A stretch of DNA of 64,000 nucleotides from Pseudomonas mosselii. Lineage in GTDB: Bacteria; Pseudomonadota; Gammaproteobacteria; Pseudomonadales; Pseudomonadaceae. A model generated the notes under the pieces. That model had not been told where the DNA came from, did no database searches, and saw only the letters and a program-made list of their open reading frames with translations. The position numbers and the translations under genes are program-made. The stretch spans positions 248,001 to 312,000 of the forward strand of contig NZ_QJRP01000001.1 in the NCBI RefSeq assembly GCF_003205295.1, written 5' to 3'. This document shows, piece by piece, positions 43,472 to 53,450 of this stretch; the stretch's first letter is position 1, and each line of letters opens with the position of its first letter.

Positions 43472-43547
43472 GGGAGCGCGTCCTTTGCGCGGGGAAAGCC
43501 GAACAATGCCAGCAATCGGGGCGGACCGCCATGGGTACTACGCCAAC

Positions 43548-43666
43548 CTGTAGGAGCGGCCTTGTGTCGCGAAAGGGCTGCGCAGCAGCCCCGGGATCTC
43601 AGCGTTGTTGCAAAGATCGCCGGGGCCGCTTTGCGGCCCTTTCGCGACGCAAGGCCGCTCCTACAG
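43548..43666. repeat. Inverted REP pair upstream of LysE gene
   Basis: CTGTAGGAGCGGCCTTGTGT at 43548 and the inverted copy ending AAGGCCGCTCCTACAG at 43666 enclose GGGCTGCGCAGCAGCCCC. The gap 43472-43739 contains no gene. AGCAAGACAGTTG follows at about 43692, the same trailer found after other REP pairs. Confidence 0.87.
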
Positions 43667-43739
43667 AGATCAGGCCAGTTGAGAAGTCTCAGCAAGACAG
43701 TTGATACCACGCTCTACGTCCCAGGCTCAGACTCAGGTA

Positions 43740-44747
43740 TCAGCGCGGCAGACGCCCGCTGACGAAGTGCGCCACATCGTTGAACCCGGGCGTCGAGGCA
43801 TGCCCCGGCGTCACCAGCGAATCGATGAACGCTTCATCTTCCGCCGTGATCTTTACTTCCAGCGCGCCGGCATAGGTGTCCCACTGCGCCTCGGTGCGCG
43901 GTCCGACGATGGCCGAACTGACCAGGCGGTTGTTCAGCACCCAGGCGATGGCGAATTCGACGATGCCCACGCCCTTGGCCTCGGTGTAGGCATGGATCTT
44001 CTGGGCGATGGCCAGCGACTCCTGGCGCCATTCCACCTCCATGATGCGCTTGTCCTGGCGGCCGGCGCGGCTGCCTTCGGTCGGCGTCGAGCCGGGCGCG
44101 TACTTGCCGCTGAGCACGCCGCGGGCCAGCGGGCTGAACGGCACCACGCCCAGGCCATGGTAGGCGGCGGCGGTCAGTTGCTCGGGCTCGGCCTGGCGGT
44201 TGACGATGTTGTACAGCGGCTGGCTGACCACAGGCTTGGCCACGCCGAGTTTCTCTGCCAGGTTGCAGATCTCGGCGATGCGCCAGCCGCGGAAGTTGGA
44301 CACGCCCCAGTAGCGGATCTTGCCCTGGGCCAGCAGGTCACCGATGGCGCGCACGGTCTCTTCCAGCGGCACCGTGTGATCCTCACGGTGCAGGTAGTAG
44401 ATGTCCAGGTAGTCGGTGCCCAGGCGCGTGAGGCTGGCCTCGATGGCATTGAACAGGTGCTTGCGCGACAGGCCGCTGCGGTTAGGCACACCATCGACCG
44501 GACCGTAGCCGGCCTTGGAGGCGATGATCCAGTCGTGGCGGTTGCGCGCCACCGCCTCGCCGACGATCTCCTCGGAACGGCCGCCGTTGTAGACGTCGGC
44601 GGTGTCGACGAAGTTGATGCCCTGGTCCCAGGCCTTGTCGATGATGCGCAGCGAGTCTTCGGTGCCGGTCTGCTCACCGAACATCATGCTGCCCAGGGTG
44701 AGGGCCGAGACGTGCAGGCCGGAGCGGCCGAGGGGGCGGTAGATCAT
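43740..44747 (-). CDS. Aldo/keto reductase
   Basis: A 335-residue NADPH-dependent aldo/keto reductase. The catalytic tetrad is visible as DTADVYNGG (Asp, Tyr), IASKAGYG (Lys) and YLHREDHT (His). It begins MIYRPLGRSGLHVSALTLGS, the usual N-terminus; the frame is open to 44840 without support. Sequence resembles the YajO/Tas-like group. Substrate unknown; no operon partner. Confidence 0.93.
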   Translation of the reverse strand: MIYRPLGRSGLHVSALTLGSMMFGEQTGTEDSLRIIDKAWDQGINFVDTADVYNGGRSEEIVGEAVARNRHDWIIASKAGYGPVDGVPNRSGLSRKHLFNAIEASLTRLGTDYLDIYYLHREDHTVPLEETVRAIGDLLAQGKIRYWGVSNFRGWRIAEICNLAEKLGVAKPVVSQPLYNIVNRQAEPEQLTAAAYHGLGVVPFSPLARGVLSGKYAPGSTPTEGSRAGRQDKRIMEVEWRQESLAIAQKIHAYTEAKGVGIVEFAIAWVLNNRLVSSAIVGPRTEAQWDTYAGALEVKITAEDEAFIDSLVTPGHASTPGFNDVAHFVSGRLPR

Positions 44748-44836
44748 TGCAGATAATCCTTTTCTGACGCCTTGAGAGGGGTTTCCCTCTTTTACACAGT
44801 TCCGTCCGGCATTGAAAGCGTGCGGCGGGCGCCGTT

Positions 44837-46369
44837 TCAATCCGGCCAGGCATCGATCAGGTCACGCGCCTCGCGGCTCGACAGCGGCCGTTTCAGCCGC
44901 TGCGACAGCACCGCCATGGCCCGCGCGTGGCCCTTGGCGATCACCGCCTCGACCTGGTCGTCCAGGCACTGCAGGGCGATGAAGTCGCCCTGTTCCGGCG
45001 TGCCGACGTACTCGATGCGGTTCCAGCCGCTGGCATGCCCGAGCACTTCGTAGGTGCGGCCGTGCTGGTAAGTCCAGAAGAACGGCACGTCGTCGTAGCG
45101 GCGGCGCTCGCCGAGCATGTTGGCGGCGGCGATCACCCCATGCTGCTGGGCCAGGCGCCAGTGCTCGATGCGCACCGGGCGGCCGGCCAGGGGAAAGGTG
45201 GCTATATCGCCGGCCGCCCACAGGCCGTCGGCGGCCTGCAGATGGGCGTCCACCGTCAGCGAGCGGTCCTCGGCCAGGGGCAGGTTTTGCAGGTAGTCGG
45301 TGGCCGGGCTGACGCCGGTGCCGAGCAGCACCAGCGGGGTTTCCAGGCGCTCGCCATTGGCCAGCAACACGGCCTCGACCCGCTCCCGGCCTTCGAAACC
45401 GCTCACCTCGGTCGGCCCGTGGAAGACCACGCCCTTGCGCTCGTGCAGCTCGCGCAGGGTCTGGCCGATGCGCTCGCCCAGCTGCCGGGCCAGCGGGATG
45501 GGGTGGCGCGTGACCACATGCACCTGCAGGCCGTACTTGCGCAGGGCGCTGGCGGCCTCCAGGCCGATGAAACCATCGCCGACGATCACCACCGGCTGGC
45601 CCGGCTCGGCCAAGTCGAGCAACTGCGCGGCATCCGTGCGAGAGCGCAGCACGCAGATGCCGGGCAACTGCACGCCGGGGAGCTCGGGGCGCCTGGGCTT
45701 GCCGCCGGTGGCCAGCAGGGCGGCGTCGTACTTCAGCCTCTGGCCGTCGGCCAGGGTGATCACGCGCTTGCCGGCGTCCAGCGCGCGTACCTTGCCGTGC
45801 AAGCGTTGCAGCTGGCCGCAACGCAGGGTGTCCTGTGCGAGCAGGGTCGGCACTTCGTCCACCGGCATCTGCCCGGCGATGACGAACTTGCTCAGGGCGG
45901 TGCGATCGTATGCGCTCGGCTGCTCCTGGTCGATCCATATCAGGCGGCCGGCAAAGCCATGGTCGAGCAAGGTGGCGATGGCGGCCGAGCCGGCGGCGCC
46001 GGCGCCCACCACGACGAAGGTACGGGCGTCGCTGTGGCGCGGCGGTTCGGTCTCCGGCAGCGCCTGATCGTCGACCCAGACCTGGCCGTCCCTGACCTCT
46101 ACGGCATGACGGCGCAGGCCGGTGAGCGCCGGGGGTTCGCATACCGCCCCCTCGTCCACGGCGAAGGCGGCCTTGTGCCAGGGGCAGACCAGCAGCCCGC
46201 CACAGACTGCGCCTTCTTCCAGTGGCGCGCCCTCATGGGGGCAGTTGGCCTGGTATGCGCGGACCAGGTCGCCCTGGCGCACCAGCACGATGTCCTCGGT
46301 GCCGGCCTGGACGCGCAGGGGGCGGTGTTCCTCGAGCTGGTCGAGGCTGGCCACGGCGTGCAGGGTCAT
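44837..46369 (-). CDS. Rieske-FAD/NAD(P) oxidoreductase (AIFL/rubredoxin-reductase-like)
   Basis: A 510-residue protein fusing an N-terminal Rieske [2Fe-2S] domain to a pyridine-nucleotide flavoprotein. The iron-sulphur ligands are Cys43, His45, Cys62 and His65 (NCPHEGAPL...VCPWH). FAD binding (FVVVGAGAAGSAAIATLLDH) and NAD binding (VVIVGDGFIGLEAASALRKY) follow. This matches the AIFM3-like ferredoxin-reductase fusion often paired with Rieske oxygenases, but no oxygenase is nearby. The start at 46369 begins MTLHAVASLDQLEEHRPLRV; the frame is open to 46465. Confidence 0.93.
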   Translation of the reverse strand: MTLHAVASLDQLEEHRPLRVQAGTEDIVLVRQGDLVRAYQANCPHEGAPLEEGAVCGGLLVCPWHKAAFAVDEGAVCEPPALTGLRRHAVEVRDGQVWVDDQALPETEPPRHSDARTFVVVGAGAAGSAAIATLLDHGFAGRLIWIDQEQPSAYDRTALSKFVIAGQMPVDEVPTLLAQDTLRCGQLQRLHGKVRALDAGKRVITLADGQRLKYDAALLATGGKPRRPELPGVQLPGICVLRSRTDAAQLLDLAEPGQPVVIVGDGFIGLEAASALRKYGLQVHVVTRHPIPLARQLGERIGQTLRELHERKGVVFHGPTEVSGFEGRERVEAVLLANGERLETPLVLLGTGVSPATDYLQNLPLAEDRSLTVDAHLQAADGLWAAGDIATFPLAGRPVRIEHWRLAQQHGVIAAANMLGERRRYDDVPFFWTYQHGRTYEVLGHASGWNRIEYVGTPEQGDFIALQCLDDQVEAVIAKGHARAMAVLSQRLKRPLSSREARDLIDAWPD

Positions 46370-46481
46370 GGCGGATCTCCTCAGGCGTAGTGTTTCATTT
46401 GACGCCTGTCGTGAGCCCGGACTGCTACGAGCCGACGATCGGAGGTGGCCATTACAACTTTTCACAAAAACTTCAAATGAG

Positions 46482-46532
46482 ACTAAATTGACTCAAATCG
46501 AATATGTAAGTACCATTCGCGCCAAATTTAGT
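46482..46532. promoter_or_regulatory. AT-rich promoter with ACTAAATT inverted repeat before RND operon
   Basis: ACTAAATT (46482-46489) and AATTTAGT (46525-46532) are exact complements 35 nt apart in a clearly AT-rich stretch between the Rieske-FAD gene and the RND adaptor gene. A regulator site or promoter is likely, but no local regulator gene is present on this side. Confidence 0.45.
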
Positions 46533-46551
46533 TAACGGCTCGGGTGAGATC

Positions 46552-47694
46552 ATGAGCAATTTGCGTGCAATAGGAGTGGCCAGCTGGCTGGCGGTGGCTG
46601 TGGCCTTGGCCGGCTGTGGGGCGGCCGACGATCAGCATGCCGCGGCTGAAACGGCGTTTGCGGTGGAAATCGTGACCGTGGCCGCCGAGCCACTGGCCTT
46701 GGCCTCGACCTTGCCAGGTCGGGTCGAGCCGATGCGGGTGGCCGAGGTGCGTGCCCGGGTGGCCGGTATCGTCCTGCACAAGCGTTTCGAGGAAGGTGCC
46801 GACGTCAAGGCCGGCGACGTGCTGTTCCAGATCGACCCGGCGCCGTTCAAGGCCGCCCTGGCCCGCGCCGAGGCCGACCTGGCCCGGGCACAGGCCGTAC
46901 AGCAGGAGGCTCAGGCGCGGGTAAAGCGCTATGAGCCGCTGGTGAAGATCGAAGCGGTCAGCCAGCAGGACTTCGACAGTGCCACCGCCGAATTGCGCAG
47001 TGCCCAGGCCGCCGTGCGTTCGGCCCAGGCCGACGTGCAGACCGCGCGCCTGAACCTCGGCTATGCCACGGTCACCGCGCCGATCTCCGGGCGCATCGGT
47101 CGCGCCCTGGCCACCGAAGGCGCGCTGGTCGGGCAGGGCGACGCCACGCTGATGGCGCGCATCCAGCAGCTCGATCCGATCTACGTCGACTTCACCCAGT
47201 CCGCCGCCGACGCCCTGCGCTTGCGCCAGGCCCTCAAGGATGGCGCCCTGGGTGGCGGCGACGACAAGGCGCTGACCGCCCAGGTGGAAGGCACCGACTA
47301 CCAGCGCCAGGGCGCGCTGATGTTCACCGATGTAGCGGTCGACCGCGGCACCGGCCAGGTCACCCTGCGCGGGCGCTTCGACAATGCCGACGGCATCCTC
47401 CTGCCGGGCATGTACGTGCGCGTGCGCACCCCGCAGGGCACTGACCAGCAGGCCATCCTGGTGCCGCAACGGGCGGTGCAGCGCGGCAGCGACGGCGAGG
47501 CGCGGGTGATGGTGGTGGGCACCGGCAGCCTGGCCGAGGCACGCAGCGTGCGCACCGGCGTGATGCAGGGTTCGCGCTGGCAGATCGTCGAAGGCCTGCG
47601 CGGCGGTGACCAGGTCATCGTCGGCAGCCCGGCCGGCCTGGCCCCGGGCATGCCCGTGGTGCCGGCACAGGCGCAGCCGGTCGCGGCGAAATAA
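46552..47694 (+). CDS. RND efflux periplasmic adaptor (membrane fusion protein), lipoprotein
   Basis: A 380-residue adaptor of the AcrA/MexA family. A lipobox (VALAGCG) anchors it to the inner membrane; RVEPMRVAEVRARVAGIVLH is the lipoyl half-motif and the long coiled region with LARAEADLARAQAVQQEAQA forms the alpha-hairpin. The second lipoyl half is LNLGYATVTAPISGRIGRAL. It heads an adaptor-permease-channel operon; the permease begins 15 nt after its stop. Confidence 0.95.
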   Translation: MSNLRAIGVASWLAVAVALAGCGAADDQHAAAETAFAVEIVTVAAEPLALASTLPGRVEPMRVAEVRARVAGIVLHKRFEEGADVKAGDVLFQIDPAPFKAALARAEADLARAQAVQQEAQARVKRYEPLVKIEAVSQQDFDSATAELRSAQAAVRSAQADVQTARLNLGYATVTAPISGRIGRALATEGALVGQGDATLMARIQQLDPIYVDFTQSAADALRLRQALKDGALGGGDDKALTAQVEGTDYQRQGALMFTDVAVDRGTGQVTLRGRFDNADGILLPGMYVRVRTPQGTDQQAILVPQRAVQRGSDGEARVMVVGTGSLAEARSVRTGVMQGSRWQIVEGLRGGDQVIVGSPAGLAPGMPVVPAQAQPVAAK

Positions 47695-47709
47695 GGCGAG
47701 GGTAGCGAG

Positions 47710-50700
47710 ATGTCCAAGTTCTTCATCAATCGGCCGAACTTCGCCTGGGTCGTGGCGCTGTTCATTTCCCTGGCCGGCCTGCTGGTGATCCCGGCGTTGC
47801 CGGTGGCCCAGTATCCCAGCGTGGCACCGCCACAGATTTCCATCACCGCCAGCTACCCGGGTGCTTCGGCCAAGGTGCTGGTGGAGTCGGTGACCAGCAT
47901 CATCGAAGAGTCGCTCAACGGCGCCAAGGGCCTGCTGTACTACGAGTCCACCAACAACTCCAACGGCGTCGCCGAGGTGCTGGTGACTTTCGAGCCCGGC
48001 ACCGAGCCGGACATGGCCCAGGTCGACGTGCAGAACCGCCTGAAGAAGGCCGAAGCGCGCATGCCCCAGGCGGTGCTGACCCAGGGCCTGAAGGTGGAGC
48101 AGGCCAGCTCCGGCTTCCTGCTGATCTACGCCCTGACCAGCAAGGCCGGCGACAGCGGCGATACAACGGCCCTGGCCGACTACGCCGCGCGCAACATCAA
48201 CAACGAACTGCTGCGTGTGCCGGGCGTGGGCAAGCTGCAGTTCTTCGCCTCGGAAGCGGCCATGCGGGTCTGGGTCGATCCGCAGAAACTGGTGGGCTAT
48301 GGCCTGTCCATCGACGACATAAACAACGCCATCCGTGGCCAGAACGTCCAGGTGCCGGCCGGCAGCTTCGGCAGCACGCCGGGTGCCAGCGAGCAGGAGC
48401 TGACCGCGACCCTGGCGGTGCAGGGCACCCTCGATACCCCCGAGGCCTTCGCCGGTATCGTTTTGCGCGCCAACCCGGACGGCTCCAGCGTGCGCCTGGG
48501 CGATGTCGCGCGCCTGGCCATCGGCAGCGAGAACTACAACCTGTCCTCGCGCCTGGACGGCCACCCGGCCGTGGCCGGTGCTGTGCAGCTGGCGCCCGGC
48601 GCCAACGCCATCCAGACCGCGACGCTGGTCAAGGAGCGCCTGGCGGAGCTTGCGCAGTTCTTCCCCGAGGGCGTCGAGTACTCGGTGCCCTACGACACCT
48701 CGCGTTTTGTCGACGTGGCCATCGAGAAGGTGATCCACACCTTGATCGAAGCCATGGTTCTGGTGTTCCTGGTGATGTTCCTGTTCCTGCAGAACGTGCG
48801 CTATACCCTGATCCCGTCGATCGTGGTGCCGGTGTGCCTGTTGGGCACGCTGATGATCATGAAGCTGCTCGGCTTCTCGGTGAACATGATGACCATGTTC
48901 GGCATGGTGCTGGCCATCGGCATCCTGGTGGACGATGCCATCGTGGTGGTGGAGAACGTCGAGCGGCTGATGGCCGAGGAGGGCCTGTCGCCGGTGGACG
49001 CGACCATCAAGGCGATGGGGCAGGTGTCCGGGGCGATCATCGGCATCACCCTGGTGCTGGCGGCGGTGTTCCTGCCGCTGGCGTTCATGTCAGGTTCCGT
49101 GGGGGTGATCTACCAGCAGTTCTCGGTGTCGCTGGCGGTGTCGATCCTGTTCTCAGGCTTCCTCGCCCTGACCTTCACCCCGGCGCTTTGCGCCACGCTG
49201 CTCAAGCCGGTGCCCCATGGCCACCATGAGAAGAGCGGTTTCTTCGGCGCCTTCAACCGCGCCTTCGCCCGGGTGACCGAGCGCTACTCGGTGATGAACA
49301 GCGCCCTGGTGGCCCGTGCCGGTCGCTGGATGCTGGCCTACGTCGGCATCCTGGTGGTGCTCGGTTATTCCTACCTGCGTCTGCCGGAGGCCTTCGTGCC
49401 AGCGGAAGACCTGGGCTACAGCATCGTCGACGTGCAACTGCCGCCGGGCGCCAGTCGGGTGCGTACCGACCACACCGCCGAGGTGCTGGAGCAGTTCCTG
49501 ATGTCCCGCGAGGCGGTGGCCAGCTCGTTCATCGTCAGCGGTTTCAGCTTCTCGGGCCAGGGTGACAACGCCGCGCTGGCGTTCCCCACCTTCAAGGACT
49601 GGTCCGTGCGTGGCCCCGAGCAATCGGCGGAGGCGGAGACCGCGGCGATCAACGCCCAGTTCGCGGCCAATGGCGACGGCACCATCACCGCGGTCATGCC
49701 GCCGCCGATCGACGGCCTGGGCAACTCCGGTGGTTTCGCCCTGCGCCTGATGGACCGTGGCGGCCTGGGGCGCGAAGCGCTGCTGGCGGCCCGCGACCAG
49801 CTGCTGGCCCGTGCCAACGGCAACCCGGTGATCCTCTACGCGATGATGGAAGGCCTGGCCGAGGCGCCGCAGCTGCGCGTGCAGATCGACCGCGAGAAGG
49901 CCCGCGCCCTGGGCGTGAGCTTCGAAACCATCAACAGCACCCTGGCCACCGCCTTCGGTTCGGCGGTGATCAACGACTTCACCAACGCCGGGCGCCAGCA
50001 GCGCGTGGTGGTGCAGGCCGAGCAGGGCGAGCGCATGACCCCGGAAAGCGTGCTGCGCCTGTATGCGCCGAATGCCGGAGGCGAGCAGGTGCCGTTCAGT
50101 GCCTTCGTCACCACCAAATGGGAAGAGGGCCCGGTGCAGTTGGTGCGCTACAACGGCTACCCGTCGATCCGCATCGCCGGTGACGCCATGCCCGGCTACA
50201 GCACCGGCCAGGCGATGGCCGAGATGGAGCGTCTGGTCAGCGAGCTGCCGCCCGGCATCGGCTATGCCTGGACGGGCCTGTCGTACCAGGAGAAGGTCTC
50301 CAGCGGCCAGGCCACGGCCTTGTTCGCCCTGGCCATCCTGGTGGTGTTCCTGCTGCTGGTGGCGCTGTACGAAAGCTGGGCGATCCCGCTGACGGTGATG
50401 CTGATCGTGCCGATCGGCGCCTTGGGCGCGGTGTGGGCGGTGATGCTCACCGGGCTGCCCAACGATGTGTACTTCAAGGTCGGCCTGATCACCATCATCG
50501 GCCTGGCGGCGAAAAACGCCATTCTCATCGTCGAGTTCGCCAAGGAACTGTGGGAGAAGGGCTACAGCTTGAGCGACGCCGCCATTGAAGCCGCGCGCTT
50601 GCGTTTCCGCCCGATCGTGATGACCTCCATGGCCTTCATCCTCGGCGTGGTGCCGCTGGCTATAGCCAGCGGCGCCGGCGCGGCCAGCCAGCGCGCAATC

Positions 50701-50838
50701 GGCACCGGGGTGATCGGCGGCATGCTCAGCGCCACCTTGCTGGGCGTGGTGTTCGTGCCGATCTGTTTCGTATTCGTGCTGAAGCTGCTCAAGCGCAAGC
50801 CGGCCTCCGTGCAACACGCTGTCGAGGTGACGAAGTGA
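47710..50838 (+). CDS. HAE1-family RND efflux permease
   Basis: A 1042-residue inner-membrane RND pump subunit of the hydrophobe/amphiphile type. Typical features are [20 protein letters not shown], the proton-relay stretch [20 protein letters not shown] (two Asp in TM4) and [20 protein letters not shown]. It fits the AcrB/MexB/MexF superfamily, but its N-terminal sequence differs from the TtgB type, so no specific name is given. Its stop TGA overlaps the channel gene start by 1 nt (ATG 50838), so the three genes form one operon. Confidence 0.95.
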   Translation: MSKFFINRPNFAWVVALFISLAGLLVIPALPVAQYPSVAPPQISITASYPGASAKVLVESVTSIIEESLNGAKGLLYYESTNNSNGVAEVLVTFEPGTEPDMAQVDVQNRLKKAEARMPQAVLTQGLKVEQASSGFLLIYALTSKAGDSGDTTALADYAARNINNELLRVPGVGKLQFFASEAAMRVWVDPQKLVGYGLSIDDINNAIRGQNVQVPAGSFGSTPGASEQELTATLAVQGTLDTPEAFAGIVLRANPDGSSVRLGDVARLAIGSENYNLSSRLDGHPAVAGAVQLAPGANAIQTATLVKERLAELAQFFPEGVEYSVPYDTSRFVDVAIEKVIHTLIEAMVLVFLVMFLFLQNVRYTLIPSIVVPVCLLGTLMIMKLLGFSVNMMTMFGMVLAIGILVDDAIVVVENVERLMAEEGLSPVDATIKAMGQVSGAIIGITLVLAAVFLPLAFMSGSVGVIYQQFSVSLAVSILFSGFLALTFTPALCATLLKPVPHGHHEKSGFFGAFNRAFARVTERYSVMNSALVARAGRWMLAYVGILVVLGYSYLRLPEAFVPAEDLGYSIVDVQLPPGASRVRTDHTAEVLEQFLMSREAVASSFIVSGFSFSGQGDNAALAFPTFKDWSVRGPEQSAEAETAAINAQFAANGDGTITAVMPPPIDGLGNSGGFALRLMDRGGLGREALLAARDQLLARANGNPVILYAMMEGLAEAPQLRVQIDREKARALGVSFETINSTLATAFGSAVINDFTNAGRQQRVVVQAEQGERMTPESVLRLYAPNAGGEQVPFSAFVTTKWEEGPVQLVRYNGYPSIRIAGDAMPGYSTGQAMAEMERLVSELPPGIGYAWTGLSYQEKVSSGQATALFALAILVVFLLLVALYESWAIPLTVMLIVPIGALGAVWAVMLTGLPNDVYFKVGLITIIGLAAKNAILIVEFAKELWEKGYSLSDAAIEAARLRFRPIVMTSMAFILGVVPLAIASGAGAASQRAIGTGVIGGMLSATLLGVVFVPICFVFVLKLLKRKPASVQHAVEVTK

Positions 50839-52241
50839 TGCTCATGCGCAATCTTGCAATCCCGTTCGCGCTGGCCGTCATGCTGGCTGGCTGTTCCCTG
50901 GCGCCGACCTACCAACGCCCCGAGGCGCCGGTGGCGACCGCGTGGGGCGATGCCGCCGGACACCAGGGGCCAACGGTGGAACAGTTGGAGTGGCAGGCGT
51001 TCATCGTCGATCCTGCGTTGCGCGAGCTGGTTGGAACCGCGCTGGGGAACAACCGCTCGCTGCGCCAGACCCTGCTGGATATCGAGCAGGCCCGCGCGCA
51101 GTACCGTATCCAGCGTGCCGACCGAGTCCCGGGCTTGAATGCCGGGGCCACCGGCAACCGCCAGCACTTGCCGGCCGACTTGTCGAGCAATGGCCGCGAG
51201 GGTGTCGGCAGCACCTACCAGGTGGGTTTGTCGCTACCGGAATACGAGGTGGACCTGTTCGGTCGGGTCAAGAGCCTCAGCGACGCGGCCCTGGAGCAGT
51301 ACCTGGCCACCGAGGCGGTCGGGCGCGCGGCGCGCATTGCCCTGATCGCCGAGGTCAGCCAGGCCTACCTGACCCTGGACGGCGCCGAGCGGCGCCTGGC
51401 GCTGACCCGCCAGACCCTGGGCAGCCGCGAGGATTCGCTGGCCCTGGTCGGCCAGCGGCGTGGCGCCGGCACGGCCACTGCGCTGGATCACCAGGAGGCG
51501 TTGGGGCTGGTCGAGCAGTCGCGGGCCGAGCTGGAAGGCATCGTGCGCGAGCAGCGCCAGGCCTACAACGCCCTGGTGTTGCTGCTGGGTAGCGTGGACG
51601 CGGCCAAGGCGATTCCGGTAGAGCGCAGCGAGGCGCCGATGGTCCTGCAGGACATCGCCCCGGGCGCGCCGTCGGCGCTGCTCGAGCGCCGCCCGGACAT
51701 CCTCGCCGCCGAGCACCGGCTGCGGGCGCGCAACGCCGATATCGGTGCGGCGCGGGCGGCGTTCTTCCCGCGGATCAGCCTGACCGGCAGCTTCGGCACC
51801 TCCAGCGCGCAGATGTCCAGGTTGTTCGACGGTGGTTCGCGCAGCTGGAGCTTCATGCCGCAGCTGTCGCTGCCGCTGTTCGATGCCGGGCGCAACAAGG
51901 CCGGCCTGAGCCTGGCCGAGGCGCGCAAGGATTCGGCGGTGGCGGCGTATGAAGGCACGATCCAGACCGCTTTTCGCGAAGTGGCCGATGCCCTGGCCGC
52001 CACCGACACCCTGCGCCGCGAGGAAGCGGCGCGCCGGGCCCTGGCCGACACCAGCCGGGCGACCGTGGCGCTGGCCAAAGCGCGCTACGAGGGCGGCGTG
52101 GACAGCCACCTGCGCTACCTGGATGCGCAGCGCAACGGTTATGTCAACGAAGCGGCCTTTATCGAGGCCAGCACCCAGCGCCAGCTGGCGTTGATCGATC
52201 TGTTCCGCGCCCTGGGCGGTGGCTGGCCGGACAAGGGCTGA
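50838..52241 (+). CDS. RND outer-membrane channel lipoprotein (OprM/NodT family)
   Basis: A 467-residue outer-membrane efflux channel. The lipobox AVMLAGCSL gives an N-terminal lipid anchor; two OEP repeats follow (DIEQARAQYRIQRADRVPGL and, in the second half, LEARKDSAVAAYEGTIQTAF-like coiled segments). Alternative starts are GTG 50835 and ATG 50844; GAGG 10 nt before 50838 supports the chosen one. It completes the tripartite pump and ends at a strong terminator. Confidence 0.93.
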   Translation: MLMRNLAIPFALAVMLAGCSLAPTYQRPEAPVATAWGDAAGHQGPTVEQLEWQAFIVDPALRELVGTALGNNRSLRQTLLDIEQARAQYRIQRADRVPGLNAGATGNRQHLPADLSSNGREGVGSTYQVGLSLPEYEVDLFGRVKSLSDAALEQYLATEAVGRAARIALIAEVSQAYLTLDGAERRLALTRQTLGSREDSLALVGQRRGAGTATALDHQEALGLVEQSRAELEGIVREQRQAYNALVLLLGSVDAAKAIPVERSEAPMVLQDIAPGAPSALLERRPDILAAEHRLRARNADIGAARAAFFPRISLTGSFGTSSAQMSRLFDGGSRSWSFMPQLSLPLFDAGRNKAGLSLAEARKDSAVAAYEGTIQTAFREVADALAATDTLRREEAARRALADTSRATVALAKARYEGGVDSHLRYLDAQRNGYVNEAAFIEASTQRQLALIDLFRALGGGWPDKG

Positions 52242-52276
52242 AACCAACTCCTTTGGTTGGGGAATCCAACCGCTCG

Positions 52277-52309
52277 GCCCCGGGGGATTTTTGCCCCGGG
52301 GCTTTTTTT
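52277..52309 (+). terminator. Rho-independent terminator after the RND operon
   Basis: GCCCCGGGG (52277-52285) and CCCCGGGGC (52294-52302) form a 9-bp GC stem with an 8-nt loop, followed by seven T (52303-52309). Confidence 0.95.
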
Positions 52310-52358
52310 GCCTGTAAGGATGGGGTAGGCAGGGCCGACGTCATCGCGGGGCAAGGTG

Positions 52359-52934
52359 TTAATCGTGCAGCAGATCCGGGCTGTTGAAGTTACTCAATCG
52401 CGGATCGTCCTCGACACACTCCAGCCCCAGTACGCTCGCCTGCAACAACGCCTTCTGCAAACTCCGCTCCCCCTCCAGCCAGGCTTGCTCCAGCAGCGGC
52501 AACAACCGCCGCGGCAACACACTGAACATCGGCTGCCAGTAACCACCCTGACGGACCATGGCCGGGCTGTCATGGCTCACCGCCAATGCCAGCAGAGCTT
52601 CGATCAGTGCCCGATCGATCAGCGGCGCATCGCAGGCCAGCACCACCACCCATTCATGCCGCGCCACCTTGAGCCCGCTGATGACCCCGGCCAGAGGGCC
52701 GGGAAAGTCCGCTTCGGCATCGCCGACAAGCTGGTCGGCATACGCCGCATAGGCCGCCTGGTTGCGATTGCAGGAAATCACCAGGTTATCGCTCAGCGCC
52801 CGCACGGCGCGTTGCACATGCGCCACCAACGGCTCGCCGCGCCAGGGCACCAGCCCCTTGTCGCGCCCGCCCATGCGTTGGCCACGGCCGCCGGCGAGGA
52901 TAAGGATGGAGCAGGGGGGAAGAGTGTTTGGCAT
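52359..52934 (-). CDS. mobA: Molybdenum cofactor guanylyltransferase
   Basis: A 191-residue MobA that joins GMP to molybdopterin to make the MGD cofactor. The nucleotide-binding motif LAGGRGQRMGGRDKGLVPW and the PLAGVISGL and LACDAPLI motifs are the family signature. ATG 52934 (MPNTLPPC) is the start; the TTG before it is not needed. It stands alone between the RND operon terminator and the HU-like genes. Confidence 0.96.
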   Translation of the reverse strand: MPNTLPPCSILILAGGRGQRMGGRDKGLVPWRGEPLVAHVQRAVRALSDNLVISCNRNQAAYAAYADQLVGDAEADFPGPLAGVISGLKVARHEWVVVLACDAPLIDRALIEALLALAVSHDSPAMVRQGGYWQPMFSVLPRRLLPLLEQAWLEGERSLQKALLQASVLGLECVEDDPRLSNFNSPDLLHD

Positions 52935-53154
52935 CAAGGTGAGCTCTACCAGCAGCTGGCAGTTACAGCCAGTAGGGAGGGGTGGTTAGCAACCCTCCCA
53001 TCTCATCGGCGGGTTGTCCAGTCATCGGGACTCATTCGAGACCCGTATCAATAGTAATGTCACCTAACATTTTTGCTAGTTGCGTGAGCCGGTGGGTTTG
53101 CAGCTAATTATCGAGGGGGCCCGTAGAAGATACTCATTGGGTGAGGGACGGAAT

Positions 53155-53394
53155 ATGAACAAGGCGCAATTGATACGTGCCGTTGCCAAAAACACCGGTA
53201 TCAGTGTGGCCAAAGCTGGATTGGTGGTGGAAGCTTTCATGAAGTCAGTCATCCAGGCACATGAAGACGGTGACGATACAGGCCTTTCAGGCATCGGCTC
53301 GTTTTCAACCGAGTCTGCCATCGAGGTCGTATCGATGTGTAGCTTCGAAGAGCCTGCTGCTGACACAAGCCATTTGAAAGCTACCTGGCACTGA
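53155..53394 (+). CDS. Degenerate short HU-like protein lacking the DNA-binding arm
   Basis: A 79-residue protein starting MNKAQLIRAVAKNTGISVAK, with GAGGGACGG upstream. The first 50 residues align with HU (including GIGSFST where HU has GFGTFAV), but the arm with RNPQTG is replaced by an unrelated acidic, Cys-containing tail (SMCSFEEPAAD). No other frame restores the arm, so this is not a simple frameshift. The base composition is lower in GC than neighbours. It could dimerise with the true HU encoded 56 bp downstream and act as a modulator, or be a decaying copy. Confidence 0.65.
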   Translation: MNKAQLIRAVAKNTGISVAKAGLVVEAFMKSVIQAHEDGDDTGLSGIGSFSTESAIEVVSMCSFEEPAADTSHLKATWH

Positions 53395-53450
53395 AGGGAA
53401 GCCAGTACAAACCCGTTAGGCAATTTGATCTTTAATCATGGAGTGTGACG

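Noticed and set aside
46528..48738. A 736-codon minus-strand frame opposite the RND adaptor and permease
   Set aside because: The sense strand encodes typical RND proteins; the antisense composition is His/Gly/Arg rich with no family match.
47710..50838. Naming the first RND permease ttgB or mexF
   Set aside because: The N-terminal and loop sequences do not match the TtgB sequence closely enough, and no regulator typical of those operons is adjacent.
52975..52999. GGGAGGG/CCCTCCC hairpin between mobA and the HU-like genes
   Set aside because: A 7-bp stem in the divergent region, with no T tract and no clear role; too weak to call a terminator or attenuator.
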